Origin: Farysia itapuensis
Taxonomy: Eukaryota; Basidiomycota; Ustilaginomycetes; Ustilaginales; Ustilaginaceae
NCBI GenBank assembly: GCA_023212645.1
Contig: JALBYC010000001.1
Coordinates: forward strand, 434,001-498,000
Length of the DNA: 64,000 bases
Direction: 5' to 3'
Each line of letters starts with the position of its first letter. Position 1 is the first letter of the stretch. Shown in pieces: positions 45,319-55,268 of this stretch. Below the pieces are notes generated by a model that was not told the origin of the DNA, made no database searches, and saw only the letters and a program-made list of their open reading frames with translations. A program made the translations under genes and the position numbers.

Positions 45319-45930
45319 ACTGAACTGATGTTGTTGTCGTTAAAAAAGGATTGGAGAGAGAGAGAGAGCAGGCGCGATGTGTAAAGACAGAGAGAGGGTC
45401 GTTAAAGGTCGTTAGTATTTCCGGCGGCGCAAAGAGAGAGAGAGGGGGAGCGAGCCTTGAGGGAGAGACGATAGTTGGAACAAGGGCACCGCGCCGGCGG
45501 ACTGGTAGGGGGGACGTGGGATATATATGAAGTGAGTCAAGGTGGGAAGGGGTCTCGTGCCTGTTCGCTTAGCCAATTCACATTTGGCGAGAGGAACGGG
45601 CACCTCCCACGTTTGGCCAGAGAGATGTTGACACACTGAATCCACCACCATTGGATCCCCGGCGGCACAAGATGACGGAATGGGTGGGCGACGCGCATGC
45701 ACTCTGTCGATCCCCCCCTCCGGCATACAGAACAACACCAAACCCTTCTGTCTGTCCAACCTTTCAAACACCGCCAGAGAATGTTGTTTATTCTCGCCAA
45801 ACTGACGCGTTAAATTAGAAATAAAAATCAAATCCTTCCAAATTGGGTCGGCGCATTGTATGCCGTATTCAACATCCCCAAGTGGGAAGGGGTGTACGTT
45901 GCTGTTGCTGTGCTAGCCGTAATGAGAACG
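45319..45930. promoter_or_regulatory. Promoter of the secreted barrel protein and 3' flank of GCN2
   Basis: No gene is supported in these 612 bp. A (GA)n run lies at 45354-45368, a TATA-like ATATATAT at 45531-45538 and an MluI-box match ACGCGT at 45805-45810 followed by TAAATTAG. The TATA-like run suggests strongly regulated transcription of the secreted-protein gene. Confidence 0.45.
45354..45368. repeat. GA dinucleotide repeat in presumed leader of the secreted barrel gene
   Basis: About seven GA units on the + strand (CT-rich on the coding strand) lie 36-50 bp before the ATG at 45318. Confidence 0.8.
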
Positions 45931-48900
45931 TCATTTGCCGCATCCAACGAGCGCAGTCCGGTCTTCGCGCAGCGAGTAGAGAAACACTTTGCCACAGCCT
46001 ACTTGGCCGGTGTTGCTGTCTGGAAAGGCAAAGTCCAGTGCTTTACCCTTGATCAGTTTCGCATAGTCCTTTTCATCCGCAGAGAGGCCTTCTAGAAAAG
46101 CGCGGAAGAGGTAAGCTCCATCGTCTTCGGGCGTCCCGCCAGAGGTTCGGGCGAATGCCCCGCTGCCTCCAGCCCCGCCGCTTCCGCCGCCTCCACTGCT
46201 GCTGTTGTTGTTGTTGCTGGAGCTGCTGCCGCCGCCGGCACCACCACCTCCGCTGTTGCCCAAAGCAGAATTAGCGGCAACACTGCCTAGACACGCAGTC
46301 AACGCCGCCGCCAATCGATCGAAATTCACCCCCGTAAAATCAACTGCGAGAATGGGCACGTTGCCCGATTGCAGTTGGTCGGCAAAGCGTGAGACCTGTC
46401 GCGATGCTTTGTCCAGCACGAGCTGTCGACTGGATGGCTTGGGCCGGTTCTGTTGGCTCTTGTCGCCCTTTTTCGAGCGTTCAATCGGTCGTTCTGGCAA
46501 AACCATTTCTCGTTCCCGTACGGCGATGGTTTGGGAAGGCATCACTTCGTGTCCGCTGTACGTCCGTGCAAATGAGTGGTGTGGATTGCTGGGCCCACCA
46601 GGTGTTCCGAGCGCGGCTGAACGCGTGCTGCTGCCCAACAAATCGTTGCCTCCCAGTGTGAATCGACTCGAGGCGAGCGACGTACCCGTCGTCGAGCCGG
46701 CCACCTGCTGGTCGATGCTTCGCTGTTTTGAAATGCGATCCTGGACAAAGCTGATGAGTTCGTGCCGTGCTACTTCGTACTCTGCCCGCTGCAGGACGAC
46801 CTTGACTTTGAGAACGGGTGATCGGGCTTTGGCGAAGACGAGGAGCAGGATGCCTTCAGCTCGACACGTCGCTGCTGCTGCCTCGGCCGTGTCAAAAGCG
46901 GCGTGCTCGTACTGCAGGTCGGCGGCAATGTTGTGCGTCCACAGCTCGCGGCAGATCTCCATCCTCGTCTTGAGCAGTCCCGGCGTGGAGGCTACGTAGA
47001 CATCGCACCGTCGCGGCGTGAAGAGTCCAAAGCTCCGTTCATCTTCGTTCCGGCTGAGCAGCTTTGGCACGTGCACCTCTTGGTACTTGGACAGACCGAG
47101 GGTGAACTTGCCGACAGCCATCTGCACTCCCACGCCGTGCAAGGTCGAGGAGGCAGCCGCGGTCGGGTTGGAGAAATGCTTGAGCAGGCCATCGTACCTC
47201 CCACCCGCCGCAACCACGTCTCGCCGCTTACCCGAGCGCACAACGGTAAACAGCACACCTCCTTTGAACAACGTGCTCGACAGAGCCAGCAGTGGGGTAA
47301 AGATAAACGGACGCTGCACGCCAAAGTGTCGCGCAGTGTCAATCACTTCTTCCAGCTGCGCCACTGCTTTCGACAGCTTGTTCCGCTGCTCGGTCGGAAA
47401 CAGTCGTTCCAGTCGGTGGTGTACGCTTTTGACCTCGTCACTGAGATTAAACGCCTCCAGCTCCTCGATTGTTGAGCGTGGCAGGCCCATGTGTAAGAGC
47501 TGAGTACGGGCGCTCTGGATTGTTTTCGAACCGGCGAGTAACGCGACCACGCCCAGCACCGCTGCGTGGTGCTTGACTGGGATTCGTTCCAGGATCATGG
47601 ACAGTATGACTTCGTGGTTGATCTGAATCACCCAGTCTTCGGAAGCCACACCGGGAATCTCGTCCAGAATCTCTTCCACGACGGCGAGTGCCTCCGCTTC
47701 GGCAGCTGCCGATTTCTCTGGCGAGACGATGTCAAACGATGCCGCGAGCACGGCACGGGGCTGTCCACCTGCTACTACATTCTCGCGGTAGACGTTGCTG
47801 ATTTCGTACCGTTTGAAACGCTGGTTCCCGCTGCGGGCGAATACGCGCACGAATGGGAGCGTCAGGTCATAAGGGAGGTGCACCACTCGCCCTGTGCGAT
47901 CGAGCATCTGGACGATTTTCTCGTTGACCGAGTACAGACCGTTGGGCGGTACGATGAGGGGTGCCGAGTACTCGACCGCGCCATGTCGTCGTGACACTGC
48001 CCGGATCAAGTCGCACACCACCGTAGTCAAAGCGTTGTCGCGGTCCGTTTCCGCGCCGGTGTCAAAGGTAAAGTCGCGCACCAAGTCTGCAGCGGTACGG
48101 CTGAAGAGGGCATCCATCAACTGATGGTTGTACGCACTGGTCGGATTGGCCATAAGACGCAGACACTCTTCAATGTACTCGTCCTCCATCTTGGGCGGCA
48201 AGAGATCGCTCTTGAGGATTTCGAGCGGAGAGGGACGGTTGTCCGGGTCGTGGTCAAGCATCTGTCGAATAAGAGCTGTCTGCTTTTCCAGCTTGTTCGT
48301 CGGCCATGCGGATGGAAAGGTGACGGCAGCTGTTCGCAGCTCTCGAATCAGGAGGATGCGCTCCATGCCTGTCTTGTACAGATGCTGACTCGCCAGCATT
48401 TCGAAGAAGATAATGCCGAGCGAGTAGATATCCACCTTAAAGCTGTATTTGGTTCCACCTTTTGTGCGCAGCTCTGGCGCCGTGTACAGAAAGGTGCCCA
48501 GATCACCCGTCAAGTCGTTGCTTTCCGTCACATCGTTCGTACCCGAGGGGCCTGGATTACCGTCGGTTATCTGAAGTGCGTTGGTGGCAAGACCGAAATC
48601 CCCCACCTTGACATCCCCATTGGCGTACATGAGCACGTTGGAGGGTTTCAGATCTCGATGGATGATGCCCAAGCTACTGATGTGGGCCAGAGCCTCGACC
48701 ATTTGGCGCAAAATCCGCCAGGATTCGTCTTCAGAGAGTCCTCGGTCGATGGCTTCGCGCAAAGTCCGGTTCTCGACAAACTCCATTTGGATGTAGAGAA
48801 CACGCTGCACGGGGATAGTGACCTGCTGCCGCAGCTGGCTCTGGTCAGCGGGTCTTGATGAAGAGTGTCCTGCTTTCGATACGCGTCGAGAACTGCGATG

Positions 48901-51444
48901 GATTCGGCTGAAGTCATCATCTTGCAAGTCATCGTCCGAGCTGGACTCGTCATCACTGCCTTGCGAGTCTTGATCACTGTGGGATTTGTCCTCCTTGGAG
49001 GAACTGTCGCTGTGGTCAGTGGGGGAGGCCAAGGCGAGTAGACTACCTCGAAACGGCGTCGCAGCTCTCTGAGGGCTATCCTGGTAGTCATCCGAGTCGT
49101 CGTTTGCAAAACGAATATCGCTATAGCTTGCCGTCATGCGCGCCGAGTTGTGGCCTGAGCTGAAGACGTCGTCGTCAAAATCGGGCACGGCTCGGAAGGA
49201 CTCATCGCGGGAGAGTGCCGTGGGTCGTTGGAACGAGTCGCCAAAGGCTGACATGCTCGGACCAGTGGCATGCGTCTTGCTGGTAGTGTTTGTCTCAAAA
49301 GTCTGACCAGAGGGGAACGCGTCAGACTCAGTGCCGGAGAGCAAACCATTGACAGGTATACGAGTCTCCTCGATCCAGCAGGTGGTGTACCGCACAATGT
49401 GCGGGTGGTCCAGTCGACTCAGCGCGCTGATCTCGCGGAGCGTGCGCTCATCTTCAGCAGGCGAACTGGACAGCTTGACTTTCTTGACGGCGTAAAAGCG
49501 TCCATCCAGCCGGTTTCGCGCTTTCACCACACTGCCAAACGCTCCCTTGCCCAAAAACTCGACTTCCTCGAAATCCGAGGCGTACCTCGAGGCTGTGAAA
49601 CCTTGTGGCTGTCGCGAATGAGCGGGAGATTGGAACGGCCAGATGCTAGCTCCGTCGACTCCGTTCTCGTCATCGTGATTGCCGTGATACCGCGTTCTAT
49701 CTGGTTGTGATCGCGGAGTTGTCAAGGCCATGGCTTGGGAATCAGACCGTTGTCTTGCCGTCATGACTGGTCGGCTACCGCCAGCCGCGACTCTGGTCTT
49801 GGAGCCTTCCGACATTTCAATGTCCTCGTAGAGGATCAGTTCCTCGAGTCGGGAGAGTAGAGATGAGGTGGTCGACCGCTTTTTGGAAGACCGCTCCAGC
49901 ATGAGCAGGAGAAAAGCTTGCACATGAGGTGCCACGTCTCTATTGCCTCTGATGAGCTGCTCTGGTAGGTCGTACTCGACGATGCAGTCAAGACCAAACA
50001 GCATCTGGCAGACGCAAACGCCGAGGTCCCAAATGTCGCGTTTGCGACTGTACGACAGCGGTTGTTCGATGGACTCTGGCGCTCTCCATGCGTCAGGATG
50101 CTGGTCTTGAACTTGCGGGCCAGAAGTGTCGTTGATGGGATTGGACTTGTGCATGTCGCGAATTCGTTGCACGTACGAGGTATCGGTCAGACGAACCCGG
50201 GTTCTGCTCTCGACAATGACGGTATTGACGCCGACGTTGCGATGCAGCAGATTGCGGTTGTGCAGGACGTCGAGGGTCTTTAGAATGGCAAGGAGATACT
50301 GACGTACGCGATGCCAGGGCAGGACCTCACACTGATGTAAGAGGTCGTGAATCTTGATACCGTCGGAGCGCTCAGTGACGACGCTTAGCTTCCAGCCTTG
50401 CTGGTCACTGATGCGAGTGACGGCACTGGCTAGGACGTTGACCAGCCCGGGCTCACGCACTTTGATAAGCTTGTCGAGCTCAAACTCGACTTCTTCCACC
50501 TTGCGTTTGCCAGACGAGTAAGCATAGTGGGGCGAGGTAATCATATAGTGTTCCAAGACCCACGACTCTGAGGGTGAGAGCGGTTGGCGCACATCGTCCT
50601 GGGCGGAATCCGCGAGGTGTCGCATCGAGAGACCTGTTGTGCCAATGCAAGGCCCTACACGCAGTGTAGACGTCACCTTGCCATTCCACTCAATGGGGTC
50701 GAGAAAGGTCTCTATACGGCTGGTATCGCCGTTGGGCGGTGCTGCTGTGACGCCTGGCGAGGGACTTGGTAGTGGTTGTTGACCAAAGTAGCCCTGATCG
50801 CGCTTCTTGTCCCTCTCCTGTTTGAGCAAGATGGCCTTCTTGGAGGCTTCTTGCTCAATCATGTGTGCAAGTTGCTCGGAACGGACGAGTTCGGCCTGCT
50901 GTTTGCGTAGAGACTCCTGCTGTGCTTGCTGTCTGACTCTTTCCTGTTCCTCTTTGCTCCTCTTCTTCATCTCTTCCTCGAGACTGAGCGAGGGTATGCC
51001 GTCCTTGGCTTCTTGAGGAGCCTGGTTGTTGTTACTGATAAAGTCTTGGCCAAAGGAGAGGAGCTCCCAGATCATTTCTGCACCGAGGAGTTGGCGTGCT
51101 CTGGAGAGCAGCTGGTCGGCGAGCTGGGCAAGCTGTTTGGGAGAGACACCCTTGTGTCTGGCATCGTTCTGCTTGACAATGATGGTCGGTATCACCAGCG
51201 GATAGTTTTTGGGCAGACGAAAGGTGACGTAGACGACGACGAGAGGCTTGAGCCGTTCCTCGTCCGGTCTGAGGGTGACTTCGAACTCGTGGAGGTGCAC
51301 GGCCGCGGCACCTTTCCAGGCCTTGTGCTCTATTTTGCGAAAGTCATGGTCTAGAATGGACTGGATGGCTTCGATCTCGGTGCTCTGCAGTTCGGCGATC
51401 TGGTGAGCATCGAGAACGTCGGATGTTGACGCCGGCGCCATCAT
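45931..51444 (-). CDS. GCN2: eIF2alpha kinase GCN2
   Basis: The protein is 1837 aa from ATG 51444 (a second ATG follows at once). The domain order is complete. An RWD domain lies at about 10-135 (LQSTEIEAIQSILDHDF, RLPKNYPLVIPTIIV) and binds Gcn1. A charged helix and a pseudokinase follow (DLLHQCEVLPWHRVRQYLLA). The active kinase runs from about 620 (FLGKGAFGSVVKARNRLDG, FYAVKKVKL) with HRDLKPSNVLMY near 931 and VGDFGLATN. A histidyl-tRNA-synthetase-like region is at about 1160-1560 (ERLFPTEQRNKLSKAV, VAAGGRYDGLLKHFSNP) and senses uncharged tRNA. The C-terminal ribosome/dimer domain contains a Gly/Ser/Asn-rich insert. GCN2 phosphorylates eIF2alpha on amino-acid starvation. A Ser/Asp-rich insert of roughly 200 residues splits the kinase lobes, as in other GCN2 proteins. 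It is divergent from the DUF4243 gene. Confidence 0.96.
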   Translation of the reverse strand: MMAPASTSDVLDAHQIAELQSTEIEAIQSILDHDFRKIEHKAWKGAAAVHLHEFEVTLRPDEERLKPLVVVYVTFRLPKNYPLVIPTIIVKQNDARHKGVSPKQLAQLADQLLSRARQLLGAEMIWELLSFGQDFISNNNQAPQEAKDGIPSLSLEEEMKKRSKEEQERVRQQAQQESLRKQQAELVRSEQLAHMIEQEASKKAILLKQERDKKRDQGYFGQQPLPSPSPGVTAAPPNGDTSRIETFLDPIEWNGKVTSTLRVGPCIGTTGLSMRHLADSAQDDVRQPLSPSESWVLEHYMITSPHYAYSSGKRKVEEVEFELDKLIKVREPGLVNVLASAVTRISDQQGWKLSVVTERSDGIKIHDLLHQCEVLPWHRVRQYLLAILKTLDVLHNRNLLHRNVGVNTVIVESRTRVRLTDTSYVQRIRDMHKSNPINDTSGPQVQDQHPDAWRAPESIEQPLSYSRKRDIWDLGVCVCQMLFGLDCIVEYDLPEQLIRGNRDVAPHVQAFLLLMLERSSKKRSTTSSLLSRLEELILYEDIEMSEGSKTRVAAGGSRPVMTARQRSDSQAMALTTPRSQPDRTRYHGNHDDENGVDGASIWPFQSPAHSRQPQGFTASRYASDFEEVEFLGKGAFGSVVKARNRLDGRFYAVKKVKLSSSPAEDERTLREISALSRLDHPHIVRYTTCWIEETRIPVNGLLSGTESDAFPSGQTFETNTTSKTHATGPSMSAFGDSFQRPTALSRDESFRAVPDFDDDVFSSGHNSARMTASYSDIRFANDDSDDYQDSPQRAATPFRGSLLALASPTDHSDSSSKEDKSHSDQDSQGSDDESSSDDDLQDDDFSRIHRSSRRVSKAGHSSSRPADQSQLRQQVTIPVQRVLYIQMEFVENRTLREAIDRGLSEDESWRILRQMVEALAHISSLGIIHRDLKPSNVLMYANGDVKVGDFGLATNALQITDGNPGPSGTNDVTESNDLTGDLGTFLYTAPELRTKGGTKYSFKVDIYSLGIIFFEMLASQHLYKTGMERILLIRELRTAAVTFPSAWPTNKLEKQTALIRQMLDHDPDNRPSPLEILKSDLLPPKMEDEYIEECLRLMANPTSAYNHQLMDALFSRTAADLVRDFTFDTGAETDRDNALTTVVCDLIRAVSRRHGAVEYSAPLIVPPNGLYSVNEKIVQMLDRTGRVVHLPYDLTLPFVRVFARSGNQRFKRYEISNVYRENVVAGGQPRAVLAASFDIVSPEKSAAAEAEALAVVEEILDEIPGVASEDWVIQINHEVILSMILERIPVKHHAAVLGVVALLAGSKTIQSARTQLLHMGLPRSTIEELEAFNLSDEVKSVHHRLERLFPTEQRNKLSKAVAQLEEVIDTARHFGVQRPFIFTPLLALSSTLFKGGVLFTVVRSGKRRDVVAAGGRYDGLLKHFSNPTAAASSTLHGVGVQMAVGKFTLGLSKYQEVHVPKLLSRNEDERSFGLFTPRRCDVYVASTPGLLKTRMEICRELWTHNIAADLQYEHAAFDTAEAAAATCRAEGILLLVFAKARSPVLKVKVVLQRAEYEVARHELISFVQDRISKQRSIDQQVAGSTTGTSLASSRFTLGGNDLLGSSTRSAALGTPGGPSNPHHSFARTYSGHEVMPSQTIAVREREMVLPERPIERSKKGDKSQQNRPKPSSRQLVLDKASRQVSRFADQLQSGNVPILAVDFTGVNFDRLAAALTACLGSVAANSALGNSGGGGAGGGSSSSNNNNSSSGGGGSGGAGGSGAFARTSGGTPEDDGAYLFRAFLEGLSADEKDYAKLIKGKALDFAFPDSNTGQVGCGKVFLYSLREDRTALVGCGK

Positions 51445-51553
51445 GGCGTGTGCGAAGTAGAGTGCAAACCAAGTAGGACGTTTAGGTGTCAAAATATATG
51501 ATGTCAGGGTCCAACCCGGCATTGCGACCGGACGTCACGAGTGCCACCTCTCC

Positions 51554-53074
51554 ATGTATCGCAGTACAGCACAGCTACTCACACGGCTACATCCACACAC
51601 ACTACGAGCCATGTCGACAACAGCAGCGCCCGAGCTACCCAAGCTTTCCAAGGACAGCTTCCTTCCTGCTCGCACCGAGATCAACGTGCTCAACCCGTTT
51701 GTGCGTCCCGAGACAAAAGAGCGGGTGGCAGAGCTGCTGTACGACAACCACGAGAAGCATCACTGCTTCTTCAACACCAAAAAGATGCACAACCACGCGA
51801 TCCACCAGATGATTGCCTGCATGACCGTTGGCTCCTCGCCCGGCGAGATTCAACGCCATTACGACTACCAGCTGGAAAACGTTCTGAGCTCCTTCCACCT
51901 GTCTGATCGAGAACAGTACGATCCTTTTGTGAGCAAAGAGAGCCGCAAAATCGACAAGGTGACCCAAGAGAACTGGACGCAGCACGTGGGGGACGCAAAC
52001 TACTACTGGTCCTACCTGCACTTTTTCGACAGTCAGGTTGCGCAGCATGGCATTGGCGCGACGCTGGAGCGCTTTGTATTTGCCACTGATGCCAACGCGC
52101 CCGGTGTGAGGATGTTGAACCGCTTCTTTGGTGGCGTGATCCATGCTCTCATTCACTGTGGCTATGGAGCTGAACTAAACACCTCTGGCATTGTAGCCGA
52201 AGGACTGGCCATGGCTACCTCGACCAATCTCAAATACGAATGGCTCTTGTCTCCATCCTGGCCAATCGACTCTGCCCCAAGTGATGGCACGAAGAAACGA
52301 CTGTTGCCGATCATCAGCGACATGCTGCGCGATGACCGTCTCTCGTACACAGGTCTCAAGCTGCACGAGTCTGAGAATGGTTTGGAAGACAAGGAGTTCA
52401 AGCAGGGCGGTTCTGCTCACGGTTTGATCCACCACTATGCCGAGCAGTGGGTGGCTATACAGTCGCTAGACACATTTCAGGCTCAGGTTGCTGTTCACGA
52501 CCTTTCGCTTCTCTCGGCGCTCTTGCTCGGTGCCGTGCCCAAGAAGGCGGATGGTGGCTATCATCACGATTTCTTCCTGATGCATTTGAACAATGCTCAT
52601 CTCTTCACCGAGGTGATGCTCCCCCTGCTTGAGCCCAAGACGCAGGTGGTGTACTTGCGTGCGTTGTTGGCCCAATTCCTGTTCTACTGGGTCGCTCGAG
52701 GTCGTCCTCACTTCAGTGCGGCAAACTGGATTCAAGAGCACGAAGTGGCCAAGCACCTAGACTGGCCCGCTCTCTTCCAGGCAGCTGCAAGCAACGTGGA
52801 CGAACACTGCGTGAAAGCCGTCCGCTCTCTTTACGTGTACTCGACCACATCGCCAGGCGAATCGCTGCAGGAAATGGTCGAGGCAGGCGTGATTGACGGT
52901 GCTCAAGCGGGACAAGTGGGCAGCGCAGATCCTTTCCTCCTCACCGCCCGACAGCTAGTCCGCATGCATCAGGGCAAGCTTCGCCCATCCAGACATTCGG
53001 GCAACCTTGTAGGTGCCGACACCGAGTTCTGGGACTTTGACAAGTTTGTGCCAGCGGCCAAGCCATCCTTGTAG
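51554..53074 (+). CDS. DUF4243 questin-oxidase-like protein
   Basis: The protein is 506 aa from ATG 51554; a second in-frame ATG at 51611 (MSTTAAPEL) would remove an Arg/Leu-rich leader (MYRSTAQLLTRLHPHTLRA) that could be a mitochondrial presequence. The body matches the DUF4243 family of questin oxidase and AflY-type enzymes: a helical, His-rich protein with NHEKHHCFFNTKKMHNHAIH, WSYLHFFDSQVAQHGIGATL, GGVIHALIHCGYGAEL, GSAHGLIHHYAEQWVA and YHHDFFLMHLNNAHLF. In filamentous fungi relatives open anthraquinone-type rings by Baeyer-Villiger-like oxidation. No polyketide cluster is adjacent here, so a housekeeping or standalone role is more likely. It shares a short promoter (about 110-165 bp) with GCN2. 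Confidence 0.85.
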   Translation: MYRSTAQLLTRLHPHTLRAMSTTAAPELPKLSKDSFLPARTEINVLNPFVRPETKERVAELLYDNHEKHHCFFNTKKMHNHAIHQMIACMTVGSSPGEIQRHYDYQLENVLSSFHLSDREQYDPFVSKESRKIDKVTQENWTQHVGDANYYWSYLHFFDSQVAQHGIGATLERFVFATDANAPGVRMLNRFFGGVIHALIHCGYGAELNTSGIVAEGLAMATSTNLKYEWLLSPSWPIDSAPSDGTKKRLLPIISDMLRDDRLSYTGLKLHESENGLEDKEFKQGGSAHGLIHHYAEQWVAIQSLDTFQAQVAVHDLSLLSALLLGAVPKKADGGYHHDFFLMHLNNAHLFTEVMLPLLEPKTQVVYLRALLAQFLFYWVARGRPHFSAANWIQEHEVAKHLDWPALFQAAASNVDEHCVKAVRSLYVYSTTSPGESLQEMVEAGVIDGAQAGQVGSADPFLLTARQLVRMHQGKLRPSRHSGNLVGADTEFWDFDKFVPAAKPSL

Positions 53075-53231
53075 CCCGTAGTCGCCTTCCCCCTTCTCGG
53101 ACGATATTTGAAAAAGCAATTGTGATTTGTATTTGAATAGCGACGAATGACGATCCACTTGTGACTTTCGTGTTTGGTGTGTGCTTTTCTTCCAAACTCG
53201 CCTTCTCCACCCCACCTCGTCGTTCGTCACC

Positions 53232-55154
53232 ATGAAGCGACAGGCAGACAAGCAGATGCGGAGGGAAGATGGCGACGGCGCTTCAGACGATGAAGAGTCG
53301 AGCAGCATCCAGTCTTCCATGCCTACCACACCAACAGAAGGCAGGGTCATTCGTGGTCTGCCCAAGCGCAAAGGTCTGGCAGCTTCCCAGCCAGCACAGG
53401 ATGCTAGCCCTGCAGCCAACCCTTTTGCTGCCGTCGGAGCGACTTCATCACCGTCTGCTATGGCTCCCACTTTCAATTTCGGTGCACCAGCTGCGCCCAA
53501 GTCCAACCCGTTTTCTTCCTTTGGCGGTTTCGGCGCTGCAAAGCCTCCTCCCACATCTTCAGCGCCGCCGCCTGCGTCTTCTGCATCTATACCTACTTTC
53601 TCTTTCGGCTCGTCCACCACCACCACATCAGCAGCAGCGGTAGCGAAGCCAGCAATGGCGTCTGGCTCCTCCGGCTCCACCACACCCGCCACGCAGAACA
53701 GCTCCAGCTCCGCTGACAAAGATCACCATCTCTCCCTGCGCGGTCTCAACGTCTCTTTTCAATCAGCACTTGCCGACAAGATCAAGCTGCAGATCGGTGC
53801 AGATCCCTTTGCCGACCTGTCGAAAGTCACAACCGCCCTCACAGAGCAGTACCGCAAACACCGCGACTCGCTCACTTCCAACAAGCAGACTGCCGTCAAC
53901 AGTGCCAGTGCCGGCTTGAATGCGGGGGCTGCGGCGTTCAAGCCGGCTCCGAACGGTGCTGCGTCTTCTTCGAGTGCGGACAGCAAGCCAGCAGCGTCGA
54001 CGCCGACGTTCAGTTTCGGTGCCTCTTCCACTGCAGCTCCCACTCCGGCCGCCGTTCCTACGTTCTCGTTCGGTTCGAGCAGTACTGCGAAACCTGCTTC
54101 GTCCTTTGGTGGTACTACGACGACGCCCAGCTTCTCTTTTGGAAGCAGCGCTCAAACTAAGCCTAGTCCCACTGGCTTCAGCTTCTCCCCCATTACGGCG
54201 GACAAGAGCGCTGGCGAGCAGAAGCCTGCACAACCAGCTGCGAACTCGTCCACTTCCGCCATCGATGTAGACCAAGAAGAGGACGAGCAGCAGGACGATC
54301 AAGACGATGAGGACGACGAAGACGATGATGATGAAGAGGAAGACGACGAAGCGGACGAGTACAATCCCGAGGAAGACGACGACGAAGAAGAGGAAGATGA
54401 CGATGACGATGATGAACCAGAGGTGATCGGCTCCAAGATGGCCAGCAAATCCACCGCCAACCCGCCGACGTTTTCACTGCCCAGCGGTGGGTTCTCCTTT
54501 GGCGGCAAGCCCGTCGCGAGCAGTACCGCGTCGGAGGAGGAGGACAAGAACAAGGCCGAGGCCACCAAGACCATGGCCGGCTCCTCGTTCAACTTCACCC
54601 CAGCACCATCCTCGTCGTTCACCTTTGGCGGCAAACCGGTGAATTTTACCACCGCTACCAGCACTGCTGCTGCTGCAGAACCAGAGCTAGCCGCCACTGC
54701 TCCGGTTCCTACAACAACGACATTTTCATTCGGCAGCAGCAGCAACAGCAGTAGCGCGAAACCATCGAGCGGGAACAATGGCATGCCGAGCGCGACGACT
54801 GCTTTCACCTTCGGATCGGCGTCCACCCCCGCGTCCGAGCCATCGCCCATGCCTGCGTTCGGCACAGCTGCTTCCAGCTCGCCGTCAACCTCAACTCCGA
54901 CTTTCTCCTTTGGCGCCGCCAATCCAGCCTCGTTCCGCACCAGCACGCCAGGCTCACCTGCACCCACCGCTTTCTCCTTCGGCTCCTCCCCCGTCCCAAG
55001 CAGCAGTAGCACCGCCAACTTCGCCAACTTGAGCAGCGTCTCTGCGCCCAAACCCGGCGCATTCTCCTTCAGCAGCCAACCGATCAAATTCGGCTCCTCC
55101 CCTTCCGACACCAACCCCCCGCCGCAAGAAGACCAACCCGCAAACGAGAAGTAA
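53232..55154 (+). CDS. FG-repeat nucleoporin of the Nup50/Nup2 type, without Ran-binding domain
   Basis: The protein is 640 aa from ATG 53232 (MKRQADKQMRREDGDG), which resembles the importin-alpha-binding N-terminus of Nup50/Nup2. Many FSFG and FG repeats follow (TFSFGSSTT, FSFGASST, FSFGSSAQ). A conserved helical block near 180-215 (LRGLNVSFQSALADKIKL, ADPFADLSKVTTALTEQYRK) matches the Nup50 segment that contains PF-DL. An acidic run of more than 50 Asp/Glu residues lies at about 345-400. The second FG cluster runs to the C-terminus, which ends DQPANEK. Nup50/Nup2 lies on the nuclear side of the pore and speeds release of importin-alpha cargo. The usual C-terminal RanBD1 domain is not seen. 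It could be a paralogue or a truncated form. Confidence 0.75.
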   Translation: MKRQADKQMRREDGDGASDDEESSSIQSSMPTTPTEGRVIRGLPKRKGLAASQPAQDASPAANPFAAVGATSSPSAMAPTFNFGAPAAPKSNPFSSFGGFGAAKPPPTSSAPPPASSASIPTFSFGSSTTTTSAAAVAKPAMASGSSGSTTPATQNSSSSADKDHHLSLRGLNVSFQSALADKIKLQIGADPFADLSKVTTALTEQYRKHRDSLTSNKQTAVNSASAGLNAGAAAFKPAPNGAASSSSADSKPAASTPTFSFGASSTAAPTPAAVPTFSFGSSSTAKPASSFGGTTTTPSFSFGSSAQTKPSPTGFSFSPITADKSAGEQKPAQPAANSSTSAIDVDQEEDEQQDDQDDEDDEDDDDEEEDDEADEYNPEEDDDEEEEDDDDDDEPEVIGSKMASKSTANPPTFSLPSGGFSFGGKPVASSTASEEEDKNKAEATKTMAGSSFNFTPAPSSSFTFGGKPVNFTTATSTAAAAEPELAATAPVPTTTTFSFGSSSNSSSAKPSSGNNGMPSATTAFTFGSASTPASEPSPMPAFGTAASSSPSTSTPTFSFGAANPASFRTSTPGSPAPTAFSFGSSPVPSSSSTANFANLSSVSAPKPGAFSFSSQPIKFGSSPSDTNPPPQEDQPANEK

Positions 55155-55268
55155 CACCTCTCTGCCCTCTCACACTCACACGTGCTGCTCGTATTCACGC
55201 CGCATTCCTTTTTTTAATGTATCAACATTGTGCAGGTAGAGATGCGTAGGTGAGTGGGTGGGTGGGTG

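Noticed and set aside
48124..48858. 244-aa plus-strand frame opposite the GCN2 kinase domain
   Set aside because: It is the antisense of an essential, well-conserved kinase region. No independent motif.
54299..55198. 299-aa minus-strand frame opposite the Nup50-like gene
   Set aside because: It mirrors FG and acidic repeats (long Ser runs opposite Asp/Glu runs). The sense strand has the recognisable nucleoporin pattern.
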